Origin: BJGO01 sp964640655
Lineage (GTDB): Bacteria > Bacteroidota > Bacteroidia > Chitinophagales > UBA10324
Reading direction: 5' to 3'
Length of the DNA: 64,000 nt
Assembly (NCBI GenBank): GCA_964640655.1
Contig: CAZXFT010000006.1
Location: forward strand, 1-64,000
Made by a program: the position numbers and the translations under genes. This document shows positions 51,928 through 61,262 of the stretch, one piece after another. The notes under the pieces are model-generated. The model saw only the letters and a list, made by a program, of their open reading frames with translations, did no database searches and was not told the DNA's origin. Numbering within the stretch: position 1 is the stretch's first letter; every line of letters begins with the position of its first letter.

Positions 51928-54900
51928 TTATTGTTTAATAATTCTTTGAGTATTACATCTTGAGCCGTTGCAAAATAATTGCAACAGGTAAATGCCCGAA
52001 GGGTAATCAACGAGGTTTACCAGAACCATACCTTGCTTCTGAGGCAAGGATTGATGAATAAGCTGCCGGCCCTGCATATCGCTGATTACCATTTCTTTTA
52101 CCGTTTCTTCTTCAAGCCCCCATTCGTACCGTACAAAGCCGTCGCTTGGGTTGGGGTAAAGTATAAACCGTTCCATTGCCGTACTGTCTTTTTCCGCTTC
52201 GCTACGGCGGCTGCTTTCCGGCTCTGTAAGAAAATCGTCATAATCTTCCTGCGCCATAGCCCGCGCCATATAAACACCCATGCCGCTAATCTGCGGGTGG
52301 CGCAGGGCAATCTTATGTAAATCATATATGAATGCGCTGTCTATGTGTTCGATGCCTCTAACCCAGGTGCGCTCGTAAATGCGCAATACCTGTTTGTAAA
52401 CGTATTCCGCGCTGTCGCCGGGCATAAGCATCGACAAATATTGCTGCGCCTGCAGGGTATCGCCGCGCCGCAGGTATTCGTTTATGTTGCCTATGATACC
52501 CGCTACGGTGTATTTGAACGTATCGGCAAAAGAAATAAAGTGCGCATCGAGGCTGTCGCCAAGGCTAAAATAGCTACTGTCGTAAACTATGTAATTAAAC
52601 ACCTGCCATTTGAACATATAATCGTTGGCGGCGTTTATGCTGTCAAGGCTGTAGCGGCCCATATTACGTATGATATCGCCGTATTCTTCGCGGCGGTATT
52701 GTGATGTCGAGTCATAAGTACATACAAACTCAGTGTATGGATTATTGACAATAAAGTATTGTGGAAATAACGGATTAGCAATTTGCAACCACCATGGCCG
52801 TCCTGCATCATCTCTCACCCACCATTCACTGGAAGCATTTCCTATCGTGTAGTAGTCATAAATTCCTATTGTCGTATTGCCACTGCTAATCTCCCACCTG
52901 TTATCGCTTGGCTCGTCTTCGCTGCCCTGCGTACCTATACCTGCAGCATCAAGGCGCAGCCCGTAGTAGTAATCTATCATACGGTTACAGTAAATAAACG
53001 ACTCTACATTAAGCCCGCCGCTGTTGTCGCCCAGTATGCGTATGGCTGTGCCGCAACGCGCTATGATGTTGTTTCTGATATGGGCCGCTACGCTCAGCTC
53101 GGAAGAGATGCCGAACAACTGGTTCTGCTGCCCGCTCTGTGCCGCGCCGCCATACCGCACTATTATATTGCCCGTTACCAACGCCTTTTCGCATCCCTCT
53201 ATGCGTATGCTGTATTTCACCGCACCGTTTGTATTAGACGGGAACTCAATAGTATTATCCCTAATGCTAAGGAAATTACAATAGCTGCCTTTTACCCCTA
53301 CACGCGATTTCTTTATGGTATTACTGCTTACGCTCGCCGATAGGGGCGTGCTCAATACCTGGCTTATGTTAACGCCTTCCATACTCCATGTGCTGTTATT
53401 CATATCTTCGTTAATGCGGTTTTCATATACCGTAATTGTGCTTTTGTGAGTTTCTGTAATATTAATATTAAAACTGTTATTTCTCATCGAATTATATTTT
53501 GCCGTAATCTCGCATTCCGAACACAGCACCACCCGTATGCCGCGCTCGCTATATAGCACTTCGTTGTCATTCACATCTATTTGCATACCCTTGCTCTGAC
53601 GCACCCATACTACACCTACAGCCTTTACCTGGCCCAGCAGGCACTCCAAGCCCAGCCCTATGTTACTAAACTGATTGCCGTTTATTCGTACCGTTTGGCT
53701 TACGCCACTTTCATACAATACTCCCACACGGCAATGGTCAAATATATTGGTTAGGTTGGCCGATGCCTCCATCGTTAGATTGCCCCCATGCTGCCATACC
53801 CCCGCTCCGTCTATAGCCGTACAACCGGCTGTGCTATATAAGTATTGCACCATCAGGTTTTCTATACGCAGGCTGCCCCCTTTGTCGATTAATCCATATT
53901 GATGCCGATATATGTAATTACGATATGCCCCGCTGCTTGCATCGCCAATAGTCAGCACCGGCTCATCTATACTCATATCCATAACTATGGCGGTGTGGCT
54001 CTTTTGGCTGCTGTAAGGTGCTTTCAGGTTATCACCTGCCGACCACTGTATGTTACTTTGGCAATCGAAAGTACAACCTCTGATGTTGATATGTGTGTTG
54101 CTGATGTCAGGGTGAGGCATTTGTACTATTCCGTAGCGGTTTTTGTTAAAGGTAACATAGTTTAATTGATAGTAACCGTAGGCATCGGTGTTATCGGCAT
54201 TGCTACGGCTCAGTATGGCGGTGTCGGCATCCAGTATTAAACTGTTATTGATAATCAACTGCGCTCCCGGTTCCAAGCGTATGCCGCTCCACATATCCTT
54301 GCAGGCGTAGAGTATGCTGTTTTTTATAGTAAGCGTATAGCCACTTTGCACTATTATTTGTTTGTTGCTGTAAATGCTTATGGTATCGTATTGTAAGGTG
54401 AGGTTGGTGTTGATGGTGAGGTGGCCTTGAATGTCGAGGCGTGAATGAGATAGGTTGCCCGAAGAAAGCCACTGGTTTTGTGAAGAGTTTTCGCCGGTGG
54501 TTTTTACACGCTTGGGTTGTATGGGTACACAACAATCTACACGCACCACTATGGTATCTCTAACTGTACAGGTATTATGATGGCCATATACAGTATAAGT
54601 AGTGGTAACTGTTGGGCTTGCATATACAACTGCACCGGTTGTGGTATTGAGGCCACTTGCAGGCTCCCATTGATATGTAACAGAGTCATTCATGTTAGTT
54701 TGCACCTCTAATTTAATAAACCCACTGTCGTTATCACAAAAATTAGTGTCAGTAATATTCACATAAATCATAAAAGTGTCAACATCTACTAATGCGGTAT
54801 CATAATTCACACAGCCAAAGCTGTCAATACCGGTAAGATAGTACCAGGTAGGCACCTGTGGCGATACATAAATAGTATCGGTATTAGCAATGGTATCAAG

Positions 54901-57900
54901 GCCTGTTTTCCAGATATAATTTACAGTTTCAGCACCGGCAAGCATTATCGTGTCGCCTTTGCAAGGTTTGTATTGTGGCAATGTTATATACACTACAGGA
55001 ACTGAAACTGGTATAGGCACGCATGTAAAAATACTCGCAAAGTTGGCATCCATAATATAAATACATACTGTATCACCTCCACAGAGGCTATCAAGCACGC
55101 TACTCATAGTGCTTCCAACGTTTGTATAATCGGTTCCATTGAAACTTATATTGTAGGGTGGTATGCCTCCACTCCATTCAAAAGTGGCAGTGCCATTACA
55201 TGTACTGTCGCAAGCCGGTGTAACACTTACTTCCAATTTAAAGCTGTTATTACAGCACACACTATCGCTGGGTGTAAAATTCCAGTTGCCATTAGCTACC
55301 TGCGAATAAATAGTATCGTTGCAGGCATTTGCAGCGCTTAACAAACCCGACATATCGTAAATACCGGCAGGGGTATTACAGGAAGGAATAAAAGCAAAAT
55401 GATAGAGTATGTGCTGTATAGAATCGGCACTGAACACATCATCTAACAACACACTATCTAAATTCCAGGCAGCGGTGTAGCCCATATTCAGGATGTTAGT
55501 ATAAGTCATAGGCAATCCGGGAGCCTGTGTGCCATTATAATAATATTGATAATCGGAGCCACTGTTAAAGGTAACATAGCTGGCAGAGGGTACATAAGAG
55601 AAACCGGGTATAGGTGTAAGATATAACCAAGTGTTTTGTGCCTGTGAATTATTCAGGCTTTGCGCATCAAATTCAACAATGTAGTAAACATAAATGCAAC
55701 TATCTGTTTGAACGGTGTCGGCGCTAATGTTCAGATTTAAATTAGGGCTTAATGGTTGAATCCAAAGCGTATCTATGTAGTAATTACAAGAATAGTTCAA
55801 TAGGCTATCTATAGTAAAACCGGACTGAGGTGCCACAGCGCAATTATAACCATAATACATATAAATAGGAATAGGGTCGTATGGCAAGGAATCGTTCAGG
55901 CAATTTAATGCTACATTTAAATTAAATAAGACTGCGTTTGCAGGGGTGTTATATAAAGTATCCACAGAGTATATTCCGTTGCCGATAGAGTCGAGACCTG
56001 TTCCTTGAGCACTCACCTCAGATGCACTTAAAAATGATACCCAGGCATTGTAAATTTTATTACCGAAATCTTTATGGTAATACATCATTGGAATGGATGA
56101 AGAGTTGCTACTTACCGGTATGGTATCTAATGTAGTCTGAGTACTCAAAACCAAATTTGGTTGTCCATTGTAGTTGTACTGTGTTATTGGATAAACCTCT
56201 TGTATTGAGGGAACACCACAAAAGGTTCTAAGATTTAAAGTATCCAGGTATAAGGTATCAGCCAGATTACTGCAAACCTGATTCAATCTGAACTCAAGGG
56301 TATTATAAAGATTATCGGTGTCTTTATCAGTTGGAATTGCCGTATAAGAAATACCAAATCCATTGGCATCATATTGAATGGTTGCAGGGTTTGTCGTCCA
56401 GCCGAGGGCTGTATTTGGTGTGGATTGAATAGATTGCCGGAGTTGATCAAAGGTATAATTTGCAGACAATTGAAATGAAAAATGTGCCGTATCACCCCAA
56501 AAGAAAACGGGCCTGTATTCTTCAGGGAAATCATCACCGGCATAGCCTCCATATGTATGCGCTCTTATCACGTATCTGATATTACACTCGCTTACATTCA
56601 TAATGTTGTTAAAACCGATATTTTGTGCCGTCCCGGTCATTACATAGCCGCCTTGTACATCGGTTTTAATTTTAATAAATATTAAATCATCCCCATAAGG
56701 ATCGCAGCTTTGTGCTGCCATATTAGGAGTTGAATCATTGCCGGCAATAAACTGCGCTCTGATTTGAGGTATCGGATAAACTCCAACCGGAAGTTCATCT
56801 ACTCCGAAACCGGTAATGGAATATTTCCCCGTAAAGGTAATATTATAACTAAAAGTATCATTTACCAACTGATAAAAATTTATATCAGTATCAGGCACAC
56901 TAACTCTATAAAGAATTGAATTAGGGAAGTCAGTCGTGTCGGGGTTAACAAAAGTAACGGGATTGGATGCCGTTGCTGTATAAATAGTGTTGCCGAGAGA
57001 ATCAATCAGGTTAAAAACACCTTCTTCAAAAGTAAGTATTGCATGATTAGTGTCTATAGGTGGTTGATATAGTAATTCAAATTGTAACAACGCATTATCG
57101 GGTATATTGTAAACTATGCCTTGAGCGTAAATACTAACTGTATCGCAAGGGTAAACCCTGCGAAGACTTTCATCGCTTAAATCTGCGCTACTCAGGTTTG
57201 GAGTATTTGAGTTGGCTTGATAATCCAAATAATTAACCCAACCATAATTAGCACGTTGAATAATGACCGAATCAATACTAATGGCACTCTCACACTGTCC
57301 CGGACAGTGCCTGTAGAGGCTCAATGTGCTACAACCTAAATTCCGATAGCAGTTAACGCAAGTTGTATCGCAAGTATTTCGGAACTCTAAATTGAAAAAA
57401 TCCAAACCCCAGGCAATGCCTGTTAGTGCAGTGGCTTCGCCGCAATCTATGGTAGCCTTGAATTTAATTTGTACCCCATGCGTATTGTAACCGATCAATA
57501 GGTAATAATTAATCAAGAGGGCAGTATCGGAAAGCGATTGTATATGTCCTAAAGGCAGCACTTCGGTAGCACCATTGAGAGTTACGGTTACATCTGATAT
57601 GGTATAATATGGTTTCTTTTTCAAATATGCATAGTAATATGAAGTGGTACATTGAATCAGATTATTATTAAAAACATCTTTTATTTTCCAAGGTTGTGCG
57701 CCACCTGATTGTGTAAACTGAAAATGAACACTATTGCCCGCGGGAGTACCGGGACCTATATCGGTATAAGTGCTACTCGATAATACATTAGCCGTTGTAT
57801 TATTTTCGGCTTTCCATTTTGATGCAAAATTATTGTCAGATGCTGTTACAATATCTGTAGTACCCAACTGGCACATACGTTGAAATCTAATTTGGTTATT

Positions 57901-59382
57901 AGAATTCGACAAAACTGTTGTTAAGTTTAATTGGTGCGTGTAAGTGTTACAGGTTTGTAATTTTTGGGCACACTTAAATCTTAAGCCGTGTATGTGTAAC
58001 TGTAGTGTATCGTCATAACTTAAGTACTGCCATAAGTTACTATGATAAAAACTTGAAAAGGTAGTGTCCATGCCGTGAGGCTTCATAGGATTCACCAGTT
58101 GAGAAGAATTGATTGAAATCACGGCACGAGAGGAATCCGTATTGAAAGATAAATTATAACTGATAGCGTTTAGATTGTTATCTTGTGTAATGCTATCAAA
58201 TTCAAAATAGATAAGGTTAATAGGCAAGGTAATATTATCTATTCTCATTGTTAAGGCTTGTGGATTATCGACAGTATCTAAGTTTATGTCAAGCGTTGGT
58301 AATATATTTATGGTGTACTTGGCACTATTTGAACCACAAACCAGTAAAGAATCAGATAAATTAATGTTGCTTATTACCAAAGAGGGTAAATATTTAGGTT
58401 GTATCACATTTAACTCAGACGTAAATGCCGCAGAGCAGTTCTGGTAAACACCTGCTGTATTTGGGCATTGGTAGTAAACAGTATAGTTAGATTTAGCATT
58501 TACAGCAGATACAGCAGAGCAATTCATTCGCATAGCAAATCGTTCTCTAATAAATATAGTATCACCTACTGTCAATGAGGGTTTGTTAAATATTGTATTG
58601 ATATCGTTGCTATTTAAAATTAAAGTGTCGGAATTTGTGCTTAAAATAGCATTGGTGAGGTAATTAGTGTTGTTAAATAAATTGATATTATTAGATATAT
58701 TGATGGATAGAATATCTATTTCTTCTTCCGCCTTTACGAGCATTTTTAGAGAATTGATACCACCTGATGAAATGCGAAGCGCATAATACCTATATAGTGT
58801 ATCAAACTTTAAAAAATGTGCATCTTCAAAACTGCTTAAAGGGGCATTGCTAAACTTAACGAATTGCAAGCCCGGTTTATTGAACCCTACACTAATCGAA
58901 GTTATTAAAGCATTGTTACAATTAGTAACTTGAGCATTATTTGAAGCGCTAACAGACAAGCTTATGTTAGTAATAGAAGTTGAGTTTAAAAGAGTACAAT
59001 TACTAAGCAAAAAGAATAAACTTGCTGAACAAGTACCAATTGATTGAGGAGTAATAGTTATTTGATTTGTTGTACTACTTAGCGTGCAATTAATAAGTGA
59101 TGACCCTATTAAAGAGAAGTATGTTAAATCCAGCCCGATGGTCATAGAATCTGCATTGATATCTGCTCCACTAATATTTAGTTTTATTGTATCAGCAGAA
59201 TTGCATAAAAATATATTGTTAAGCTCTGTGAGGTTTTGATTACCAGTCCCCGTATGCGATGCGCAAATAGTATAAATTTGAGCTTTAACTTCTCCAACAC
59301 TGCTCATAACGTATAGCATTGTCGTTAAAGAAATTATAACTAATCGTTGAGCTTGAAGCGTAAGGGTAGTAGTTGTTTTCAC
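51928..59382 (-). CDS. Giant secreted chimeric protein: adhesin-like N-terminus fused to A-type beta-helix module, T9SS type A tail (A1)
   Basis: About 2,484 residues from GTG 59382, which gives a good signal peptide (KTTTTLTLQAQRLVIISLTT, then YVMSSVGEVKA-Q). An ATG at 59454 lies inside a terminator-like hairpin and is less likely. Residues up to about 1,620 have no match elsewhere in the window: Ser/Thr/Asn-rich beta domains with many Cys, and near 1,350-1,600 SprB/Ig-like repeats (CNGTATFEWSGGIPPYNISF, FCDNDSGFIKLEV). From about 1,655 (HLTINTNLTLQYDTI) to the end it is an A module: beta-helix, helical region and type A tail (LYPNPSDGFVRYEW, YPSGIYLLQLF, IIKQ). It is the promoter-proximal gene of the array and is probably a surface adhesin. 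Confidence 0.85.
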   Translation of the reverse strand: MKTTTTLTLQAQRLVIISLTTMLYVMSSVGEVKAQIYTICASHTGTGNQNLTELNNIFLCNSADTIKLNISGADINADSMTIGLDLTYFSLIGSSLINCTLSSTTNQITITPQSIGTCSASLFFLLSNCTLLNSTSITNISLSVSASNNAQVTNCNNALITSISVGFNKPGLQFVKFSNAPLSSFEDAHFLKFDTLYRYYALRISSGGINSLKMLVKAEEEIDILSINISNNINLFNNTNYLTNAILSTNSDTLILNSNDINTIFNKPSLTVGDTIFIRERFAMRMNCSAVSAVNAKSNYTVYYQCPNTAGVYQNCSAAFTSELNVIQPKYLPSLVISNINLSDSLLVCGSNSAKYTINILPTLDINLDTVDNPQALTMRIDNITLPINLIYFEFDSITQDNNLNAISYNLSFNTDSSRAVISINSSQLVNPMKPHGMDTTFSSFYHSNLWQYLSYDDTLQLHIHGLRFKCAQKLQTCNTYTHQLNLTTVLSNSNNQIRFQRMCQLGTTDIVTASDNNFASKWKAENNTTANVLSSSTYTDIGPGTPAGNSVHFQFTQSGGAQPWKIKDVFNNNLIQCTTSYYYAYLKKKPYYTISDVTVTLNGATEVLPLGHIQSLSDTALLINYYLLIGYNTHGVQIKFKATIDCGEATALTGIAWGLDFFNLEFRNTCDTTCVNCYRNLGCSTLSLYRHCPGQCESAISIDSVIIQRANYGWVNYLDYQANSNTPNLSSADLSDESLRRVYPCDTVSIYAQGIVYNIPDNALLQFELLYQPPIDTNHAILTFEEGVFNLIDSLGNTIYTATASNPVTFVNPDTTDFPNSILYRVSVPDTDINFYQLVNDTFSYNITFTGKYSITGFGVDELPVGVYPIPQIRAQFIAGNDSTPNMAAQSCDPYGDDLIFIKIKTDVQGGYVMTGTAQNIGFNNIMNVSECNIRYVIRAHTYGGYAGDDFPEEYRPVFFWGDTAHFSFQLSANYTFDQLRQSIQSTPNTALGWTTNPATIQYDANGFGISYTAIPTDKDTDNLYNTLEFRLNQVCSNLADTLYLDTLNLRTFCGVPSIQEVYPITQYNYNGQPNLVLSTQTTLDTIPVSSNSSSIPMMYYHKDFGNKIYNAWVSFLSASEVSAQGTGLDSIGNGIYSVDTLYNTPANAVLFNLNVALNCLNDSLPYDPIPIYMYYGYNCAVAPQSGFTIDSLLNYSCNYYIDTLWIQPLSPNLNLNISADTVQTDSCIYVYYIVEFDAQSLNNSQAQNTWLYLTPIPGFSYVPSASYVTFNSGSDYQYYYNGTQAPGLPMTYTNILNMGYTAAWNLDSVLLDDVFSADSIQHILYHFAFIPSCNTPAGIYDMSGLLSAANACNDTIYSQVANGNWNFTPSDSVCCNNSFKLEVSVTPACDSTCNGTATFEWSGGIPPYNISFNGTDYTNVGSTMSSVLDSLCGGDTVCIYIMDANFASIFTCVPIPVSVPVVYITLPQYKPCKGDTIMLAGAETVNYIWKTGLDTIANTDTIYVSPQVPTWYYLTGIDSFGCVNYDTALVDVDTFMIYVNITDTNFCDNDSGFIKLEVQTNMNDSVTYQWEPASGLNTTTGAVVYASPTVTTTYTVYGHHNTCTVRDTIVVRVDCCVPIQPKRVKTTGENSSQNQWLSSGNLSHSRLDIQGHLTINTNLTLQYDTISIYSNKQIIVQSGYTLTIKNSILYACKDMWSGIRLEPGAQLIINNSLILDADTAILSRSNADNTDAYGYYQLNYVTFNKNRYGIVQMPHPDISNTHINIRGCTFDCQSNIQWSAGDNLKAPYSSQKSHTAIVMDMSIDEPVLTIGDASSGAYRNYIYRHQYGLIDKGGSLRIENLMVQYLYSTAGCTAIDGAGVWQHGGNLTMEASANLTNIFDHCRVGVLYESGVSQTVRINGNQFSNIGLGLECLLGQVKAVGVVWVRQSKGMQIDVNDNEVLYSERGIRVVLCSECEITAKYNSMRNNSFNINITETHKSTITVYENRINEDMNNSTWSMEGVNISQVLSTPLSASVSSNTIKKSRVGVKGSYCNFLSIRDNTIEFPSNTNGAVKYSIRIEGCEKALVTGNIIVRYGGAAQSGQQNQLFGISSELSVAAHIRNNIIARCGTAIRILGDNSGGLNVESFIYCNRMIDYYYGLRLDAAGIGTQGSEDEPSDNRWEISSGNTTIGIYDYYTIGNASSEWWVRDDAGRPWWLQIANPLFPQYFIVNNPYTEFVCTYDSTSQYRREEYGDIIRNMGRYSLDSINAANDYMFKWQVFNYIVYDSSYFSLGDSLDAHFISFADTFKYTVAGIIGNINEYLRRGDTLQAQQYLSMLMPGDSAEYVYKQVLRIYERTWVRGIEHIDSAFIYDLHKIALRHPQISGMGVYMARAMAQEDYDDFLTEPESSRRSEAEKDSTAMERFILYPNPSDGFVRYEWGLEEETVKEMVISDMQGRQLIHQSLPQKQGMVLVNLVDYPSGIYLLQLFCNGSRCNTQRIIKQ

Positions 59383-59414
59383 ATATATAATGGTTTTAGT
59401 TACTGCTATAAAAA

Positions 59415-59466
59415 GAAACCCCGCCGACCGCAAACCTAAAACCCACCATCGCATCGGCGGAGTTTC
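59415..59466 (-). terminator. Terminator-like hairpin in the leader of the giant gene
   Basis: On the minus strand GAAACTCCGCCGA (59466-59454) pairs with TCGGCGGGGTTTC (59427-59415) over 13 positions with one mismatch and a 26-base loop, followed by TTTTT. It ends 33 bases before GTG 59382. It could be an attenuator for the array or the terminator of an upstream transcript. The CGCCGA/TCGGCG core resembles the palindrome at 5748-5767. Confidence 0.6.
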
Positions 59467-59776
59467 TGTTGTACGAATGTAATGTTTAATTATTCCAATC
59501 CAAGTTATTGTAGAATTAATTTTTTACACTCCAAGTGCAAAACTTTTATCCAAGAAAAATAACTACTCAACGTGCCAATCATCACGGGTATAATAACATA
59601 TTATGAAGTGGAATAATTGTAGTTCAACGCTTAAACACCACACTCCGGTTTTATAACACTGTGCTTCGAAAAGCTGAATGTATTTAACCAACCCTAAACA
59701 GGCTTGACCACTTCTCAAACTGCTTGAATCATCATTAATAATACATTCAGAGCCGTTTTGTCTGCATAGTTTGAAG
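59467..59776. other. AT-rich leader region with no supported gene
   Basis: About 310 bases upstream of the giant gene. I see no gene, and only a one-mismatch -7 element (AAGTTTTG, minus strand, about 59545-59552) that could drive the array. An open frame on the minus strand (59563-59868) runs out of the 42-bp repeats and has no support. Confidence 0.5.
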
Positions 59777-60121
59777 GTCTGTCGGCACACAGAGAACCTC
59801 TGTCGGCAGACACAGCACCGATTAAAGCAGACAGAGAAGCTCTGTCGGCAAACACAACATCGATTCAAGCAGACAGAGAGCCTCTGTCAGCAAACACAGC
59901 ACCGATTAAAGCAGACAGAGAGCCTCTGTCTATAGACAAAGCATTGATTCAAACAGACAGAGAGTCTCTGTCGACAAACACAGCAACGATTCAAGCAGAC
60001 AGCGATGCTCTGTCGGCAGACACAGCATTGATTTAAGAAGACAGAGAGCCTCTGTCGGCAGACACAGCATTGATTCAAGCAGACAGAGAGCCTCTGTCGG
60101 CAGACAAAACATCGCATCAAG
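59777..60121. repeat. 42-bp minisatellite, about eight units, one hairpin per unit
   Basis: CTCTGTC recurs at 59798, 59840, 59882, 59924, 59966, 60008, 60050 and 60092, exactly 42 bases apart each time, with a shortened unit before and a partial one after. Each junction contains GACAGAG-AGC-CTCTGTC or a near variant, a perfect or near-perfect palindrome. Between palindromes a 25-base segment varies by a few bases (CACCGATTAAA, CATTGATTCAA). Several frames stay open because 42 is a multiple of three: plus strand LSADTALIQADREP, minus strand Cys-rich. One plus copy carries TAA, so the plus reading is not intact. 42 bases equals four turns of B-DNA, which would put hairpins on one face. Confidence 0.93.
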
Positions 60122-60483
60122 AACTTTTATCAACTATCCATGTCATTATTATCTTTTAAAGAGCATATAATACTATGTATTATTTCCATGGACATTTGCT
60201 CTGTATGTGTTCTGTGATTATGGAATTGTCATGGAAATGTAATTTAAATACAATACTAAAACAATATGAAACTTTGGTTTACGATTATCAGTAATACAAC
60301 AAAATGCATTTTAATTCTGCCGCCGGTGTCTAAACAGGTACTGTCCTCAACGGCAGAGGCCGAAGAAGCAGCGACCAGAGGTCTGCTTCCATCCATGTTC
60401 ACATCTGCAAGATAGATGATGTGCGCACTTTTGGGGAAAGCAAACGGCAGCATCGTCTTGCATACAAATCAAGCTAAAAAGTC
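60122..60483. other. Intergenic stretch, AT-rich then more GC-rich, no supported gene
   Basis: The first 130 bases are very AT-rich and contain no good promoter. The last 170 (about 60315-60483) are more GC-rich and resemble degraded coding sequence in the plus frame (VLSSTAEAEEAATRGLLPSM) ending in a stop at 60412-60414. A 65-codon minus frame (60256-60453) also exists, without any signal. I regard this as possible gene remnant leading to the 60484 gene. Confidence 0.4.
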
Positions 60484-61113
60484 ATGCTTAACGTGATGTT
60501 AATTTTAGTAGCATCGTTAAAGTTGCAACGAAAGCGCGACAGCGAGTTACTGATTTATGCGCACACGATAGCCAACTCGCTCGATGGGAATACCAACTTT
60601 CCCGGTGTTCAGCCTAAGGTAGCCGGTTTGGTGGCTCAAGCCGACCGCTACGAAACTGCGCTGGACAACGTGAAACACGGTCCTGCGGGTTCGGCAGCTA
60701 TCAAGAACGAGGAGCGGCAAATATTGTCGAACCTCTTGCGCGAAATCTGTAACGATTGCATTGTTGAAGCAAACGGCGACGCCACCCGGTTCCAGACCAG
60801 CGGCTTTTCTTTACGCAGCACTCCGGTAAAACATCCGGTATTACCTGCGCCGGAGGAGTTTGCGGTGTTTACCGAAACGGTTCCCGGTCGTGTGACTGTT
60901 CGCTTCAAAAAGGTTGCGGGTGCGCTGACTTACGAGCTATGGGCGGCACCGGTGGGTGAGGCTATGCAAAAAATCACCACGCTCACCAACAGCCGCGGTT
61001 CGTTAATTAACAACTTGCAATCGGGCACTATGTGGCAGTTTAAACTGAGAGGCCTTGGCGTTCAAAACGTTCTGGGAGCATTCAGTGAAACGGTAGAAGT
61101 ACCGGTACTGTAA
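60484..61113 (+). CDS. Fibronectin-III-like domain protein
   Basis: A 209-residue protein without signal peptide. Residues 10-115 are helical (SLKLQRKRDSELLIYAHTIANSL, YETALDNVKHGPAGSAAIKN, LLREICNDCIVEANGDATRF). Residues 118-209 form a beta sandwich of fibronectin-III kind (VLPAPEEFAVFTETVPGRVT, LTYELWAAPVGEAMQKI, GTMWQFKLRGLGVQNVLGAF, SETVEVPVL). This helical-plus-FN3 layout is widespread in Bacteroidota, usually without a known function. The gene is noticeably more GC-rich than the AT-rich array next to it, as if it has a different history. ATG at 60484 is used; ATG 60496 is possible. Confidence 0.8.
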   Translation: MLNVMLILVASLKLQRKRDSELLIYAHTIANSLDGNTNFPGVQPKVAGLVAQADRYETALDNVKHGPAGSAAIKNEERQILSNLLREICNDCIVEANGDATRFQTSGFSLRSTPVKHPVLPAPEEFAVFTETVPGRVTVRFKKVAGALTYELWAAPVGEAMQKITTLTNSRGSLINNLQSGTMWQFKLRGLGVQNVLGAFSETVEVPVL

Positions 61114-61216
61114 ACAAGGTGCCTTAAACGGTGCGCCGGCGCCGCGTTTCGGGATAGAAGCGCGGCGTCGGTATTTATGACATATACATAAGTATTCAAT
61201 GATGCTTATATAAAAA

Positions 61217-61242
61217 AAGCCCCATCGCAATTGATGGGGCTT
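61217..61242 (-). terminator. Strong terminator after floA, probably bidirectional
   Basis: Arms AAGCCCCATC (61217-61226) and GATGGGGCTT (61233-61242) are perfect over 10 bases with a 6-base loop. On the minus strand a run of seven T follows; on the plus strand only TTTAT. It ends the floA-nfeD transcript and may also serve the 60484 gene. Confidence 0.88.
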
Positions 61243-61262
61243 TATATTCAGTAAAGTTATGA

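Larger units (their letters stand above)
46978..59454 (-). repeat. Tandem A-B-A-B-A' array of secreted-protein genes
   Basis: In the direction of transcription five genes alternate: A1 (ends 51928), B1 (51924-50965), A2 (50955-48283), B2 (48279-47290) and the truncated A3' (47280-46978). A-to-B spacers are 3 bases and B-to-A spacers 9 bases in both copies; the 9-base spacers are ATTTACTTT and ATTTACTAT. The A proteins share a beta-helix, a helical region and a type A tail; the B proteins share a lectin-like domain and a type B tail. This regularity indicates repeated tandem duplication of an A-B unit. Confidence 0.85.

Noticed and set aside
59777..60121. CRISPR array
   Set aside because: The segments between palindromes are near-identical rather than unique, the period is exactly 42, and there are no cas genes.
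59563..60133. Cys-rich proteins on the minus strand of the 42-bp repeats (CCVCRQRLSVCLNQ repeats)
   Set aside because: Three frames stay open only because the unit is a multiple of three. There is no signal peptide, promoter or family resemblance.
60329..60414. Retroelement-like sequence (LSSTAEAEEAATRG)
   Set aside because: The resemblance to a reverse-transcriptase tail is a few residues only; no neighbouring domain or element ends were seen.
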